Source: CAZKXX01 sp964556705
Lineage (GTDB): Bacteria; Acidobacteriota; Terriglobia; UBA7540
Direction of reading: 5' to 3'
DNA: 34,479 bases
NCBI GenBank assembly: GCA_964556705.1
Contig: CAZKXX010000034.1
Location: forward strand, 1 to 34,479
Part shown: positions 9,677 through 17,245 of the stretch, in pieces
Layout: every line of letters begins with the position of its first letter
How positions within the stretch are numbered: position 1 is the first letter of the stretch
Translations under genes and position numbers: made by a program
Notes under the pieces: generated by a model
Told to the model about the DNA's origin: nothing
Database searches by the model: none
Seen by the model: only the letters and a program-made list of their open reading frames with translations

Positions 9677-9720
9677 TTTTTTGCAGTGGCCCTCGTCCTA
9701 CCCCGACTTAGCTGAGCCTG

Positions 9721-9748
9721 ATTATCATGCGTAAATATGGCTTGTCAA
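9721..9748 (-). promoter_or_regulatory. Sigma-70 promoter for the TonB receptor
   Basis: On the minus strand there is a perfect -35 TTGACA (9743-9748), a 16-bp spacer and a -10 GATAAT (9721-9726, 5 of 6 matches). The predicted start is near 9714, giving a leader of about 260 nt before ATG 9453. Confidence 0.65.
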
Positions 9749-9765
9749 GGACATTTTGTTCCTAT

Positions 9766-9779
9766 GTGAAGCGCTCTCA
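9766..9779. promoter_or_regulatory. LacI-family operator candidate O2
   Basis: GTGAAGCGCTCTCA shares the AGCGCT core with O1, and one half-site (TGAGAGC) fits TGNRAGC exactly while the other is degenerate. It lies about 50-65 nt upstream of the predicted receptor start, roughly 100 bp from O1, a spacing compatible with looping. Confidence 0.4.
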
Positions 9780-9790
9780 TCAAGCTCTTC

Positions 9791-9806
9791 GCGCAACCGT
9801 TTGCGC
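9791..9806. promoter_or_regulatory. LacI-family operator candidate O3
   Basis: GCGCAACCGTTTGCGC is a 16-bp palindrome with one mismatched pair and a central CG, of the GCAANCGNTTGC form typical of LacI-family sites. It lies between the divergent receptor and lacI promoters. Confidence 0.5.
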
Positions 9807-9887
9807 TGACGTGTACCATTTGTTGAACGCGCGCATGGACCGCTTTCGCACTTCTCGCGTAAAGCCCTAGTCGCAAGCACACGGCGC

Positions 9888-9917
9888 TTGACAAGACGGG
9901 TATCAACCCCGGATAAA
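9888..9917 (+). promoter_or_regulatory. Promoter candidate for lacI
   Basis: Perfect -35 TTGACA (9888-9893), an 18-bp spacer and -10 GATAAA (9912-9917, 4 of 6). Transcription from here would include the 36-bp tandem repeat in a leader of about 285 nt ahead of ATG 10208. Confidence 0.5.
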
Positions 9918-9946
9918 TTGGGAGGTTGCCGGGCCGAATCCCTCGT

Positions 9947-10018
9947 CTATCCCGGCGGTCCAGATCGAGATTCTGCGTTCCGCTATCCCGGCGGTCCAGA
10001 TCGAGATTCTGCGTTCCG
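9947..10018. repeat. Two perfect tandem copies of a 36-bp unit
   Basis: Copy 1 is 9947-9982 and copy 2 is 9983-10018. They are identical at all 36 positions, and the next two bases (CT) begin a third copy. The unit begins CTATCCCGGCGG and ends ATTCTGCGTTCCG. No spacers, so not CRISPR. It lies in the predicted lacI leader. Confidence 0.9.
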
Positions 10019-10207
10019 CTTGATTCAAGAGATGACTTGAAGCAGCCCTTTCCGAGGGCTGAGAACTGTCGCGGATACGTTGAAGCGAGATATCGTGCTG
10101 CCCGACGTCCGGGAAGCGCCGGTTCTGCCGGCAGGTCATCGCCCCAGTCTTCTGCTCCGACGAATGCAAAGCAAGTCATCCTGGGACGGGGGCCGTGAAG
10201 GAGCGAT

Positions 10208-11272
10208 ATGGCGACGCGAATGAAAGACGTGGCGGAGCGAGCCGGCGTCTCGGTCACGACCGTCTCGCACGTGGTCAACCGGACACGTCCGGTGGCCCCC
10301 GAAACTCTGCGGCGCGTTGAGTCGGCCATCGAGGAACTGAACTTTTACAAGAACGTTCACGCGCGGCGCCTGGCGCGTGGCGGGAGTGATTTCCTCGGTC
10401 TCATCGTTTCCGACATCGCCAATCCTTTCTTTCCCGAACTCATCAAGAGCTTCGAAGCCGCGGCGCTGGAGTGCGGCTTCGACCTGCTGCTCTTCAACAC
10501 GGACTATCACCTCCATCGCACGGAAGCCGCCGTGCGCAAGATGATTGAGAACAAGGTGCGCGGCGTGGCGGTGATGACCTCGGAGTTCGCTCCCGGCCTC
10601 GCGGAGGATCTGGAGGCGAACCACGTCTCGGTCGTCTTTCTCGACCACGGCGACGTGCGGGATTTCGTCAGTGATATTCGCGTGGATTATTCCAGTGGAA
10701 TTTCCGACGCGATCCGCCACCTGTTCGACCTGGGCCACCGGGACTTCGCGTTTATCGCCGGCCCGCAGAACCTGAAGTCGGCCGTCATTCGCCGCAAGGC
10801 CTTTATCGAAACGGTGAGCCGCTGGGGAATGACTTCTCATCGGACTCTGGAAAGCAACCACAAGGTCGAAGGCGGCGTGGAAGCGGTCAAGGTTTTCCTG
10901 GCGCAACCGAACTTTCCGACCGCGATTCTGTGCAGCAACGACCTGACGGCGATCGGAGCGCTGAGTGCGCTTCATCAGGCGGGCTTGAAGATCCCTGACG
11001 ACGTCTCCGTCGTGGGCTTTGACGACATCTTCTTCGCCAGCGTCACGCACCCCCCGCTGACCACGGTGAGTCTCTCCCGCGCGCGTCTGGGACAATTGGC
11101 ATTTGAAGCCCTGGAACGCATGCTCCATCACAAGACGCATCGAGGAGCTGAGTACGTCGTCGAGACCCGCCTCCTGGTACGGCAGTCCACGGGACCGTCC
11201 CGGGAATCGAAGGGCGAGGGGACGCCGAAGGGAGCGGCCTCGCAGGCCCACAATCGGCACGCCAGCGGCTGA
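10208..11272 (+). CDS. LacI-family transcriptional regulator
   Basis: 354 residues, the usual length for the family. The N-terminal helix-turn-helix (residues 5-24, MKDVAERAGVSVTTVSHVVN) has the classic LacI signature and is followed by the hinge (about 50-60, 'HARRLARGG'). A periplasmic-binding-protein-like effector domain follows (from 'DFLGLIVSDIANPFFPELI' to 'VVGFDDIFFASVTHPPLTTV'). ATG 10208 is preceded by AAGGAG only 4 nt away; an in-frame ATG at 10220 is the alternative. The gene is divergent from the TonB receptor, with LacI-type palindromes between. It is therefore inferred to be a local repressor that senses an arabinose or arabino-oligosaccharide-derived ligand and controls receptor/GH51-1, probably itself, and perhaps the adjacent GH51 genes. 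Confidence 0.93.
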   Translation: MATRMKDVAERAGVSVTTVSHVVNRTRPVAPETLRRVESAIEELNFYKNVHARRLARGGSDFLGLIVSDIANPFFPELIKSFEAAALECGFDLLLFNTDYHLHRTEAAVRKMIENKVRGVAVMTSEFAPGLAEDLEANHVSVVFLDHGDVRDFVSDIRVDYSSGISDAIRHLFDLGHRDFAFIAGPQNLKSAVIRRKAFIETVSRWGMTSHRTLESNHKVEGGVEAVKVFLAQPNFPTAILCSNDLTAIGALSALHQAGLKIPDDVSVVGFDDIFFASVTHPPLTTVSLSRARLGQLAFEALERMLHHKTHRGAEYVVETRLLVRQSTGPSRESKGEGTPKGAASQAHNRHASG

Positions 11273-11329
11273 CTCCTTTGCGGCCTGGCGCGACGGCAAA
11301 CGGCGGCTGGACTCCTGCCTTGGGATTTA

Positions 11330-13369
11330 CTATTTCACTTTCAAAGTTACGACGGACACCGAGTGTCTGGGCAGCTCTACCGTAAAGCTTGCGCCGGCCC
11401 GAATCGTGGTCTGCCTGAGTGCGACGGCTTCGGGCTCCCGAAAACTATTCGCCGCCTCGAGCGATTCGGACGCGATCGTCTCCAGCGTTGCCTCCGGTTC
11501 CACTTCGGCTCCCCGCACGCGGACTTCGGTCGTCATGGGCTTATCGCTGTCCGTGTTCACCAGCTTGAGGTAAAGCTCACGTCCGTCGGCGGAGCGGCTG
11601 GACACCACGTCGAGGTACGGCACACCCTTCCCTTCTCGGCTGCTGTCGAACGTCGGACTCTCCACGGCGGTCGCCAGGCGCAACGATCCGAGTCGCGAGT
11701 TGTAAAGTTTGTTGACGAGATAGGTGGGCGTCACGAAGACTTCGTGCCGGCTCGCCTGAATGATTCCCCCCGGCCAGCCGTTCACGAGATCGGAGACGGC
11801 GGTCATTTGTACGATGTCGCTCGACCGCTCGAAGACGTTCATCAGGCGCGCGCCATAGAGCCCTGACTCCATCGAATGCTGGCGCGGCACCGGCAGCGAA
11901 GTGTTCCACTCGTTGATGATGAGCTTGATGTCGCGGCCGGGAACCAGCTCCTGGATCAATTTCTGGACCTGACGGTAAAAGCGCTCGTAATGGAGCGGAC
12001 GCGCCATCAGGTTCCTCACGTCGCCCTTCATCTCGGCGGCGCCGTAGTAGTGGTGGATCGCCAGGTAATCGATGTTCGGGCCCGCAACCCTCAGCACGGT
12101 GCGGTTCCACTCCATGTCGTTGTCGCCCACGGCGATGAACTTGATCGTGGGATCCACGGCGCGCAGGGCGGAGTGATATCGGTTGTAGCGGTGCGCGTAG
12201 GTCTCGGCGTCCGTGTGACCGCGCACCCAGTCGCCCCAGATTTCGTTGCCAATTTCCCAGTACTTCACGCCAAACGGCTCAGAGTTTCCGTACTGCGCGC
12301 GCAGGGCTCCGTATTTGGACGTCGCGGGGCCGTTGGCGTACTCAACCCACGCCGCGGCCTCTTCCGCCGTGGCTCCGCGGCCCTCGACGTTCACCACGAG
12401 GTGCGGCTCGGCGCCGATGTTCCAGCAAAAGCGAATGAACTCGTCCGTGCCGAAGTCGCCCGGTTCGGGTTCGTTCCACCACGAGAGGTTCGTCCAGGTC
12501 GGACGGCGGTCGCGCGGCCCGATACCCCACATCCAGTGATAGTCCTGGGCGACGTTTCCGCCCGGCCAGCGGACGAAGGCGGGGCGCAGGGCCTGAATCT
12601 TCTCGTACACGTCGCGGCGGACGCCGTCCACGGCGTCGCCCGGCATCAGCGAGACCTGGTCCACCCAGACGCGGCCCCGCCCGTAAAACAGAATCGAAAA
12701 CTTGGCCAGGGGATCGCTCTTGCGCGGCCTTAGTGTGAACTCGTATTTTTTCCAGTCGCCTTCGAGGTTGGTGATGTCCGCGCTCGCGTAAGTCTCACCT
12801 TCGGTGCGGTCACGCTCGAGCGCCACCGTGACGTGGCCGTCGAAGCCCGTTGTCTTCAGCCACAGATAACCGCGGTATTCGACTCCCTCGCGGACGGGTA
12901 TTCGGCCCTGGCTCAGCCCGCGGCGCTGCCCGTCCCGGGCCGTGAGGTCAAGCCGGAAGGAGTGCTCGAGCGTCGCAACATCGAAACCGCGCGTTTCGGG
13001 GTAGGAGACCCCGTCATCGCGGCGATAGTTGACGAAAGGATCGTGGTTCCGGTCATCGGGTTCGCGTTCCCAGTAACGCGAGATTCCGATGTGATTGCCG
13101 CCTTCCTCGAAACTTCGATTGCGGATCATCTCGGCGTGCATCCCGCCTTTGATGTTCTCGAACATGAACTCGGCAAACTGGCCGTACATCACAGGGCTGA
13201 TGGGCGCTTCGACCTTGGCCGCGTCAACCGTGACGCGGGCGCGCTGCGGCGCTTGCGCCTGGGTCGCATCCGGAGGGACTACTGCCCAAGCAACCGCAAA
13301 CAGCGCCATGACCAGTCCCCTCCAACCGTGTCGATACCGTTTCCCAACCTTGAGCTTCCCACCAACCAT
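11330..13369 (-). CDS. GH51 alpha-L-arabinofuranosidase with N-terminal carbohydrate-binding-like domain, Sec-exported (GH51-2)
   Basis: 679 residues. ATG 13369 follows GGGAGGTG by 7 nt. A Sec signal covers about 1-40 (hydrophobic 'LVMALFAVAWAVV', cleavage after AQA). The GH51 N-terminal strand ('SPVMYGQFAEFMFENIKGGM', 59-77) is interrupted by a CBM4/9-like beta-sandwich (about 125-242: 'SQGRIPVREGVEYRGYLWLK', 'ISILFYGRGRVWVDQVSLMP' region). The barrel then carries RWPGG (267-271), FGTDEF, acid/base E376 in WEIGNEIWGD and nucleophile E487 in KLIINEWNTS. This inserted architecture is the long GH51 type found in plants, fungi and some bacteria, and acts on arabinan/arabinoxylan side chains. It is convergent with lacI (57-nt gap) and divergent from GH51-3. 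Confidence 0.92.
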   Translation of the reverse strand: MVGGKLKVGKRYRHGWRGLVMALFAVAWAVVPPDATQAQAPQRARVTVDAAKVEAPISPVMYGQFAEFMFENIKGGMHAEMIRNRSFEEGGNHIGISRYWEREPDDRNHDPFVNYRRDDGVSYPETRGFDVATLEHSFRLDLTARDGQRRGLSQGRIPVREGVEYRGYLWLKTTGFDGHVTVALERDRTEGETYASADITNLEGDWKKYEFTLRPRKSDPLAKFSILFYGRGRVWVDQVSLMPGDAVDGVRRDVYEKIQALRPAFVRWPGGNVAQDYHWMWGIGPRDRRPTWTNLSWWNEPEPGDFGTDEFIRFCWNIGAEPHLVVNVEGRGATAEEAAAWVEYANGPATSKYGALRAQYGNSEPFGVKYWEIGNEIWGDWVRGHTDAETYAHRYNRYHSALRAVDPTIKFIAVGDNDMEWNRTVLRVAGPNIDYLAIHHYYGAAEMKGDVRNLMARPLHYERFYRQVQKLIQELVPGRDIKLIINEWNTSLPVPRQHSMESGLYGARLMNVFERSSDIVQMTAVSDLVNGWPGGIIQASRHEVFVTPTYLVNKLYNSRLGSLRLATAVESPTFDSSREGKGVPYLDVVSSRSADGRELYLKLVNTDSDKPMTTEVRVRGAEVEPEATLETIASESLEAANSFREPEAVALRQTTIRAGASFTVELPRHSVSVVTLKVK

Positions 13370-13581
13370 TTGTTCACCTCCCTTTGTCTGATTTTCTGCG
13401 CCGAGTCAAAATACCCGCCACCCCCCACGTCGAAGATCCAAGATCGGTTCCACCGGAAGGCCGGGGGATTCTACAGGAACCTGCCAAAGATTCGCTCCGC
13501 GATTCGGCCGTTTCGGAATCGAAAGAAACGAAATAAAACGAAACTTTCTCTTCACATTCCGAGATTTCTTGCGGCTGTAAA

Positions 13582-13601
13582 GGCTTTCATGATATGAAGC
13601 C
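13582..13601. promoter_or_regulatory. Near-palindrome between the divergent GH51 genes
   Basis: GGCTTTCAT (13582-13590) faces ATGAAGCC (13594-13601); the arms are complementary apart from one extra T. It is centred in the gap and could be a shared regulator site. No known binding consensus is recognised. Confidence 0.35.
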
Positions 13602-13613
13602 CCGGCCAAAAGT

Positions 13614-13627
13614 TGCAAGCGCATTGA
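13614..13627. promoter_or_regulatory. Possible LacI operator upstream of GH51-3
   Basis: TGCAAGCGCATTGA has one half-site (TGCAAGC) identical to a half of O1 at 9663-9676, joined to GC at the centre. The second half is degenerate. It sits 43 nt before ATG 13670, so it may link GH51-3 to the same repressor. Confidence 0.3.
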
Positions 13628-13669
13628 CGAGGAATCCAGTGCATTCATTTTCCGAAGCGAGGTGAGTTT

Positions 13670-15340
13670 ATGTTTTCACGAGGGAGGAGACGCTTCTTTG
13701 GCCAGGCTGGCGCGGCCAGCTTGGCGTTTGCGACAGGCGGCTTGGGAAACCGTCCGGCGTTCGCCCACACCCCGCAGGGGGCGGCGTCAGGTCCAGCCCG
13801 CATCTTCATTGACCCGGCTCAACGCATTGCCAAACTCGACCCGTTCGTCTTCGGAGGCTTCATCGAACATCTGGGCCGCGCGATTTACGGCGGCCTTTAC
13901 GAACCTGGCTCCAGGCTGTCCGACTCGCGCGGGTTCCGCAAGGACGTGCTGGAGGTCTTCCGCAAGATGCGCGTCCCGACCATCCGCTATCCGGGCGGCA
14001 ACTTCGTCTCGGGCTACGACTGGCTGCACGGCGTCGGCCCGAAAGAGAAGAGACCGAAGGTCCTCGACCGCGCCTGGAACACGCTCGAGTCCAACCAGTT
14101 CGGCACCAACGAATTCATCGAGTGGTGCCGGGAAGTGAACACGGAACCGATGCTGGCGGTGAACCTCGGCACGGGGACGCCGGAAACGGCCGTGGCGCTC
14201 GTAGAATACTGCAACGCGGACAAGGGCACCCACTGGAGCGACTTGCGGCGCGAGCACGGGATCGAAAAACCGCACAACGTGAAGTGGTGGTGCCTCGGGA
14301 ACGAAATGGACGGGCCGTGGCAGATCGGCCATATGCCGGCGCGCGAGTACGGGCGCAAGGCTCGCGACGCCGGGCGCCAGATGCGCGTCATCTCGGACGG
14401 CCTCCAGTTGATCGCCTGCGGTTCGAGCAACAACCGCATGCCCACCTACCCCGACTGGGACCGCGAGACGCTTGAGGAATGCTATGACCAGGTGGATGGC
14501 CTTTCCCTCCACCGCTATTACGGAAACGACCGCGAAACCGGCGGCGACACGGCCAAATACCTGGCAATGAACCTCGACATGGATATCCAGATCAAGGAAA
14601 CCGTGGGCGTCTGCGATTACGTGCGCGCTCTCAAGCGCTCGCGGAAGACGCTGTGGCTCTCCTTCGACGAGTGGAACGTCTGGTACCGCGCTCGCGGTCC
14701 GGAACACTCGGACGGCAAACGCCAGGAAGCGCCCAAACTGCTCGAAGAGATATACAACCTGGAGGACGCGCTGCTGGTGGGCGGCCTGCTGAACACCCTG
14801 CTGCGCAACTGCGACCGGGTGCGCGTCGCGTGCCTCGCGCAGCTCATCAACGTCATCGGGCCGATTTTCACCAACCCCGAGGGACTGTTCCTTCAGACGA
14901 TTTACTATCCCTACGTGTGGATGCTCCATCACGCGCGCGGCGAGGCGCTGCGCCTGGCGGTGGAGTCCGCGACGTACGATATTGACGGCTTCGGGCCGGC
15001 GCCCTTCTTCGAGGGCGGTCCGGGCAGGCGGACGGCGGTGCCGATTCCGTACCTCGACGCCGCCGCCACGCGCGACCCGGGCACCGGAGAGGTCGCGCTG
15101 TTCATCCTCAACCGCGACCTCAACAAGGCGCGCGAGGTGGAGCTGGTGTGGCGCGAAAGCCCGCCGAAGCGCGTTGCCGTCAGCCAGACGCTGACGGGCA
15201 CGGACTTGAAGGCCGTCAACTCGTTCGAGAAGCCGAACAACGTGGCGCCGCAGGAATTCAAGGCGCCCGCCGTCGGCGACCGGATGAAGCTGGAGTTACC
15301 GCCCCGCTCCTACACGGTGCTCCACTTCACGAACGCATAG
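13670..15340 (+). CDS. GH51 alpha-L-arabinofuranosidase, Tat-exported (GH51-3)
   Basis: 556 residues. ATG 13670 has GAGGTG upstream. The N-terminus carries a twin-arginine motif (GRRRFFGQAGAASLAF, residues 5-20), although the rest resembles the compact, normally cytoplasmic AbfA-type GH51. Markers are 'FIEHLGRAIYGGLYEPGS' (64-81), RYPGGNFVSGYDW (106-118), FGTNEFIEWC (144-153), acid/base E212 in CLGNEMDGPWQIGH and nucleophile E334 in LSFDEWNVWY. A C-terminal beta domain closes the protein. It would release alpha-L-arabinofuranose from short oligosaccharides in the periplasm. It is divergent from GH51-2 and convergent (27-nt gap) with the FG-GAP gene at 15368. Confidence 0.93.
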   Translation: MFSRGRRRFFGQAGAASLAFATGGLGNRPAFAHTPQGAASGPARIFIDPAQRIAKLDPFVFGGFIEHLGRAIYGGLYEPGSRLSDSRGFRKDVLEVFRKMRVPTIRYPGGNFVSGYDWLHGVGPKEKRPKVLDRAWNTLESNQFGTNEFIEWCREVNTEPMLAVNLGTGTPETAVALVEYCNADKGTHWSDLRREHGIEKPHNVKWWCLGNEMDGPWQIGHMPAREYGRKARDAGRQMRVISDGLQLIACGSSNNRMPTYPDWDRETLEECYDQVDGLSLHRYYGNDRETGGDTAKYLAMNLDMDIQIKETVGVCDYVRALKRSRKTLWLSFDEWNVWYRARGPEHSDGKRQEAPKLLEEIYNLEDALLVGGLLNTLLRNCDRVRVACLAQLINVIGPIFTNPEGLFLQTIYYPYVWMLHHARGEALRLAVESATYDIDGFGPAPFFEGGPGRRTAVPIPYLDAAATRDPGTGEVALFILNRDLNKAREVELVWRESPPKRVAVSQTLTGTDLKAVNSFEKPNNVAPQEFKAPAVGDRMKLELPPRSYTVLHFTNA

Positions 15341-15367
15341 GACGGGACGCAGAACGGCTGGACCACG

Positions 15368-17152
15368 TCAGCGTGAGGGAGCCGCGGACGCCGGAGCCCC
15401 CTGTCGAGCGGGCTCGGACCGCGGCTCCTCAACCTTCAGAAATTGGTTTGGCTGAATCTCGGTGAGGACCTGCGTCGTCCCGCTCGGCCACTCGATTCGA
15501 ATTTCAGCGACAAGCTTTTCCTTTCCCAAGCCGAAGAAAACGCGCGGGTCGTTCGAAGCCAGGTAACTTCCCCCGACGCTTGCCGTCGCATGCTGCGCTT
15601 TCCCGCTCGGCGCCGTCAGCCGCACCTGAGCCCCCATGCCGTCGCGGTTGCTTTTTGAGCCGCGCAGTTCGAGGGCAATCCAGTTGTTGCGGTTCCCGCC
15701 CTCGTTGCGGAGCAAATAGGCGGGCCCGTTGACGGACGCCACGACGACGTCGATGTCTCCGTCGTTGTCCAGGTCGCCGAAGGCCGCGCCGCGCGCCGAC
15801 CAGACTTCTCGAAACACTTCTCCCGACTGCGCGGAAATGTTGGCGAACTTTCCCTCGCGGTATTTCACGAGCAGCGGCGGCTGAAGGTAGCTGACCTGCG
15901 GCTGGGTGACTTCGATGTTGTCCATGACGTGGCTGTTGGCGAAGAAAATCTCCCGGCCGCCGTCGTTATCGAAGTCGAAGACCTTCATCCCCCAGCCGCT
16001 CAGCAGGCGCGTCGCTTCCGCAAGGTTGCTCACAAAGCTCGCGTAGGTGAACGTCGAGTCGCGATTGTTCCGGAAAAAAGCGAAGTACTGGTACGGCAGC
16101 GCCGTCGTCACGATGTCGGGATAGCCGTCGCCATCCAGGTCGGCCAAATCGGTGCCCATGCCGGCAAACGTCTGCCCGTCTTCGGTGTAGCCGGCGCCCG
16201 AAGTCGAGGCGATTTCCTCGAACGTTCCATCGCCGTTGTTGCGGAAGAGAAACTGCGGAAAGGAATCATTGGCCACCGAGATGTCGATCCAACCGTCGCG
16301 GTCGAAATCGGCCACGGCCACGCCCAGCGCCTTGCCGCGGCTCGCGCCGATTCCACTCGATCCGCTGGCATCGCTGAACGTCCCGTCACAGTTGTTCCGG
16401 AAAAGGTAGTTCGCGACGGGCGGGAATTCGTCCGGGTGGCAATAGGCCCGGCCATCCGGCGTTTCGATCCCGCAGAAGAGACTGCCTCGTTTGAAGTCCC
16501 AGTCGAGGTAACGGCAGATGAAAAGGTCGAGGCACCCGTCGCGGTTGTAGTCGAGGAAGGTGGCGCTGGTCATCCAGCCGTCCGCGTTCAGGCCCGCCTG
16601 CCGCGTGACGTCAGCGAACGTCCCGTCGCCGCGGTTGCGGTAGAGAATCGCACTTCCGTAGTTGGTGACCAGCAGGTCGGGGAAACCGTCGTTGTCGTAG
16701 TCTCCCGCGGCCACACCCATCCCGTAGCCGTGTCCGCGCACTCCGGCGCGTTCCGTGACGTCCGTGAAAGTGCCGTCGCGATTGTTCCGAAAAAGCCGGT
16801 TCCAGAATTCCGGCGCGGACTTGTCCGGCGGCTCGCCGTCCGGGTGGGGATGCTTCAGCCGCGCGCCGTTCACAAAGTAGACGTCCATCCAGCCGTCCCG
16901 GTCGTAATCGAGCAGCGCGACTCCGCCACCCATTGTTTCAATCAGGTATTTCGAAGGGGTGGCGGAATTCACGTGACGGAAGTTCAGTCCCGCTTCCCGC
17001 GTCACGTCCACAAAAACCGGTGGAGAAGTTTCCTTCGTCTGCAAAACGCCGCGGGGAGCGGGCAGCAGCGCTGGCGAGAGGAGCAGGAGGACCGGCGCCC
17101 ATCGCCAGGCGAAAAACCCGCGTCGGCGCCGCCCTGCACAGCGGCTGGACAT
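15368..17152 (-). CDS. FG-GAP/VCBS beta-propeller protein with ASPIC/UnbV domain (second copy)
   Basis: 594 residues from ATG 17152; TTG 17179 would add nine. Neither start has a strong ribosome-binding site. An Arg-rich n-region and hydrophobic stretch ('RRRRGFFAWRWAPVLLLLSP', about residues 8-27) indicate export by Sec or Tat. Seven DxDxDG-type blades are visible (DYDRDGWMD, DYDNDGFPD, DYNRDGCLD, DFDRDGWID, DLDGDGYPD, DFDNDGGRE, DLDNDGDID); the sixth is degenerate. The C-terminal ASPIC/UnbV domain reads 'NNWIALELRGSKSNRDGMG' to 'EIRIEWPSGTTQVL'. It is the same family as the protein at 2062-3951 but clearly diverged. It is the last gene of a minus-strand series with two TPR genes upstream, so the TPR plus FG-GAP pairing is repeated. 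Confidence 0.9.
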   Translation of the reverse strand: MSSRCAGRRRRGFFAWRWAPVLLLLSPALLPAPRGVLQTKETSPPVFVDVTREAGLNFRHVNSATPSKYLIETMGGGVALLDYDRDGWMDVYFVNGARLKHPHPDGEPPDKSAPEFWNRLFRNNRDGTFTDVTERAGVRGHGYGMGVAAGDYDNDGFPDLLVTNYGSAILYRNRGDGTFADVTRQAGLNADGWMTSATFLDYNRDGCLDLFICRYLDWDFKRGSLFCGIETPDGRAYCHPDEFPPVANYLFRNNCDGTFSDASGSSGIGASRGKALGVAVADFDRDGWIDISVANDSFPQFLFRNNGDGTFEEIASTSGAGYTEDGQTFAGMGTDLADLDGDGYPDIVTTALPYQYFAFFRNNRDSTFTYASFVSNLAEATRLLSGWGMKVFDFDNDGGREIFFANSHVMDNIEVTQPQVSYLQPPLLVKYREGKFANISAQSGEVFREVWSARGAAFGDLDNDGDIDVVVASVNGPAYLLRNEGGNRNNWIALELRGSKSNRDGMGAQVRLTAPSGKAQHATASVGGSYLASNDPRVFFGLGKEKLVAEIRIEWPSGTTQVLTEIQPNQFLKVEEPRSEPARQGAPASAAPSR

Positions 17153-17245
17153 AGAAACTTCAGATGCGTGGCTGGACAAAAGGGCTACCCGGTGTGCGTC
17201 TCCCTCCGCAAAGTCCCGTCGCGAAACAAATCGGGCCCGGCCGGC

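Larger units (their letters stand above)
9454..10207. other. Divergent regulatory region between TonB receptor and lacI
   Basis: 754 bp without a convincing gene. It contains a minus-strand promoter for the receptor (9721-9748), a plus-strand promoter candidate for lacI (9888-9917), three LacI-type palindromes (9663-9676, 9766-9779, 9791-9806), a hairpin (9641-9668) and a perfect 36-bp tandem repeat (9947-10018). ORFs here are short, overlap these elements and include the repeat, so I do not call them genes. Confidence 0.7.
13370..13669. other. Divergent intergenic region between GH51-2 and GH51-3
   Basis: 300 bp, visibly more A-rich near 13520-13560 (two AAACGAAA copies 11 bp apart). It has a near-palindrome at 13582-13601 and a half-operator-like site at 13614-13627. 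No gene is supported. Ribosome-binding sites sit at each end (GGGAGGTG before 13369, GAGGTG before 13670). Confidence 0.6.

Noticed and set aside
9947..10018. 36-bp direct repeats resembling CRISPR repeat length
   Set aside because: The two copies are directly adjacent with no spacer, there are no further copies and no cas genes are visible.
9745..10329. 194-aa ORF containing the 36-bp repeat
   Set aside because: It overlaps the promoters, the operators and the start of lacI, has no ribosome-binding site, and its composition is not protein-like apart from the repeat.
10136..11299. 387-aa minus-strand ORF opposite lacI
   Set aside because: The LacI helix-turn-helix and effector domain on the plus strand are unambiguous; the reverse reading has no domain.
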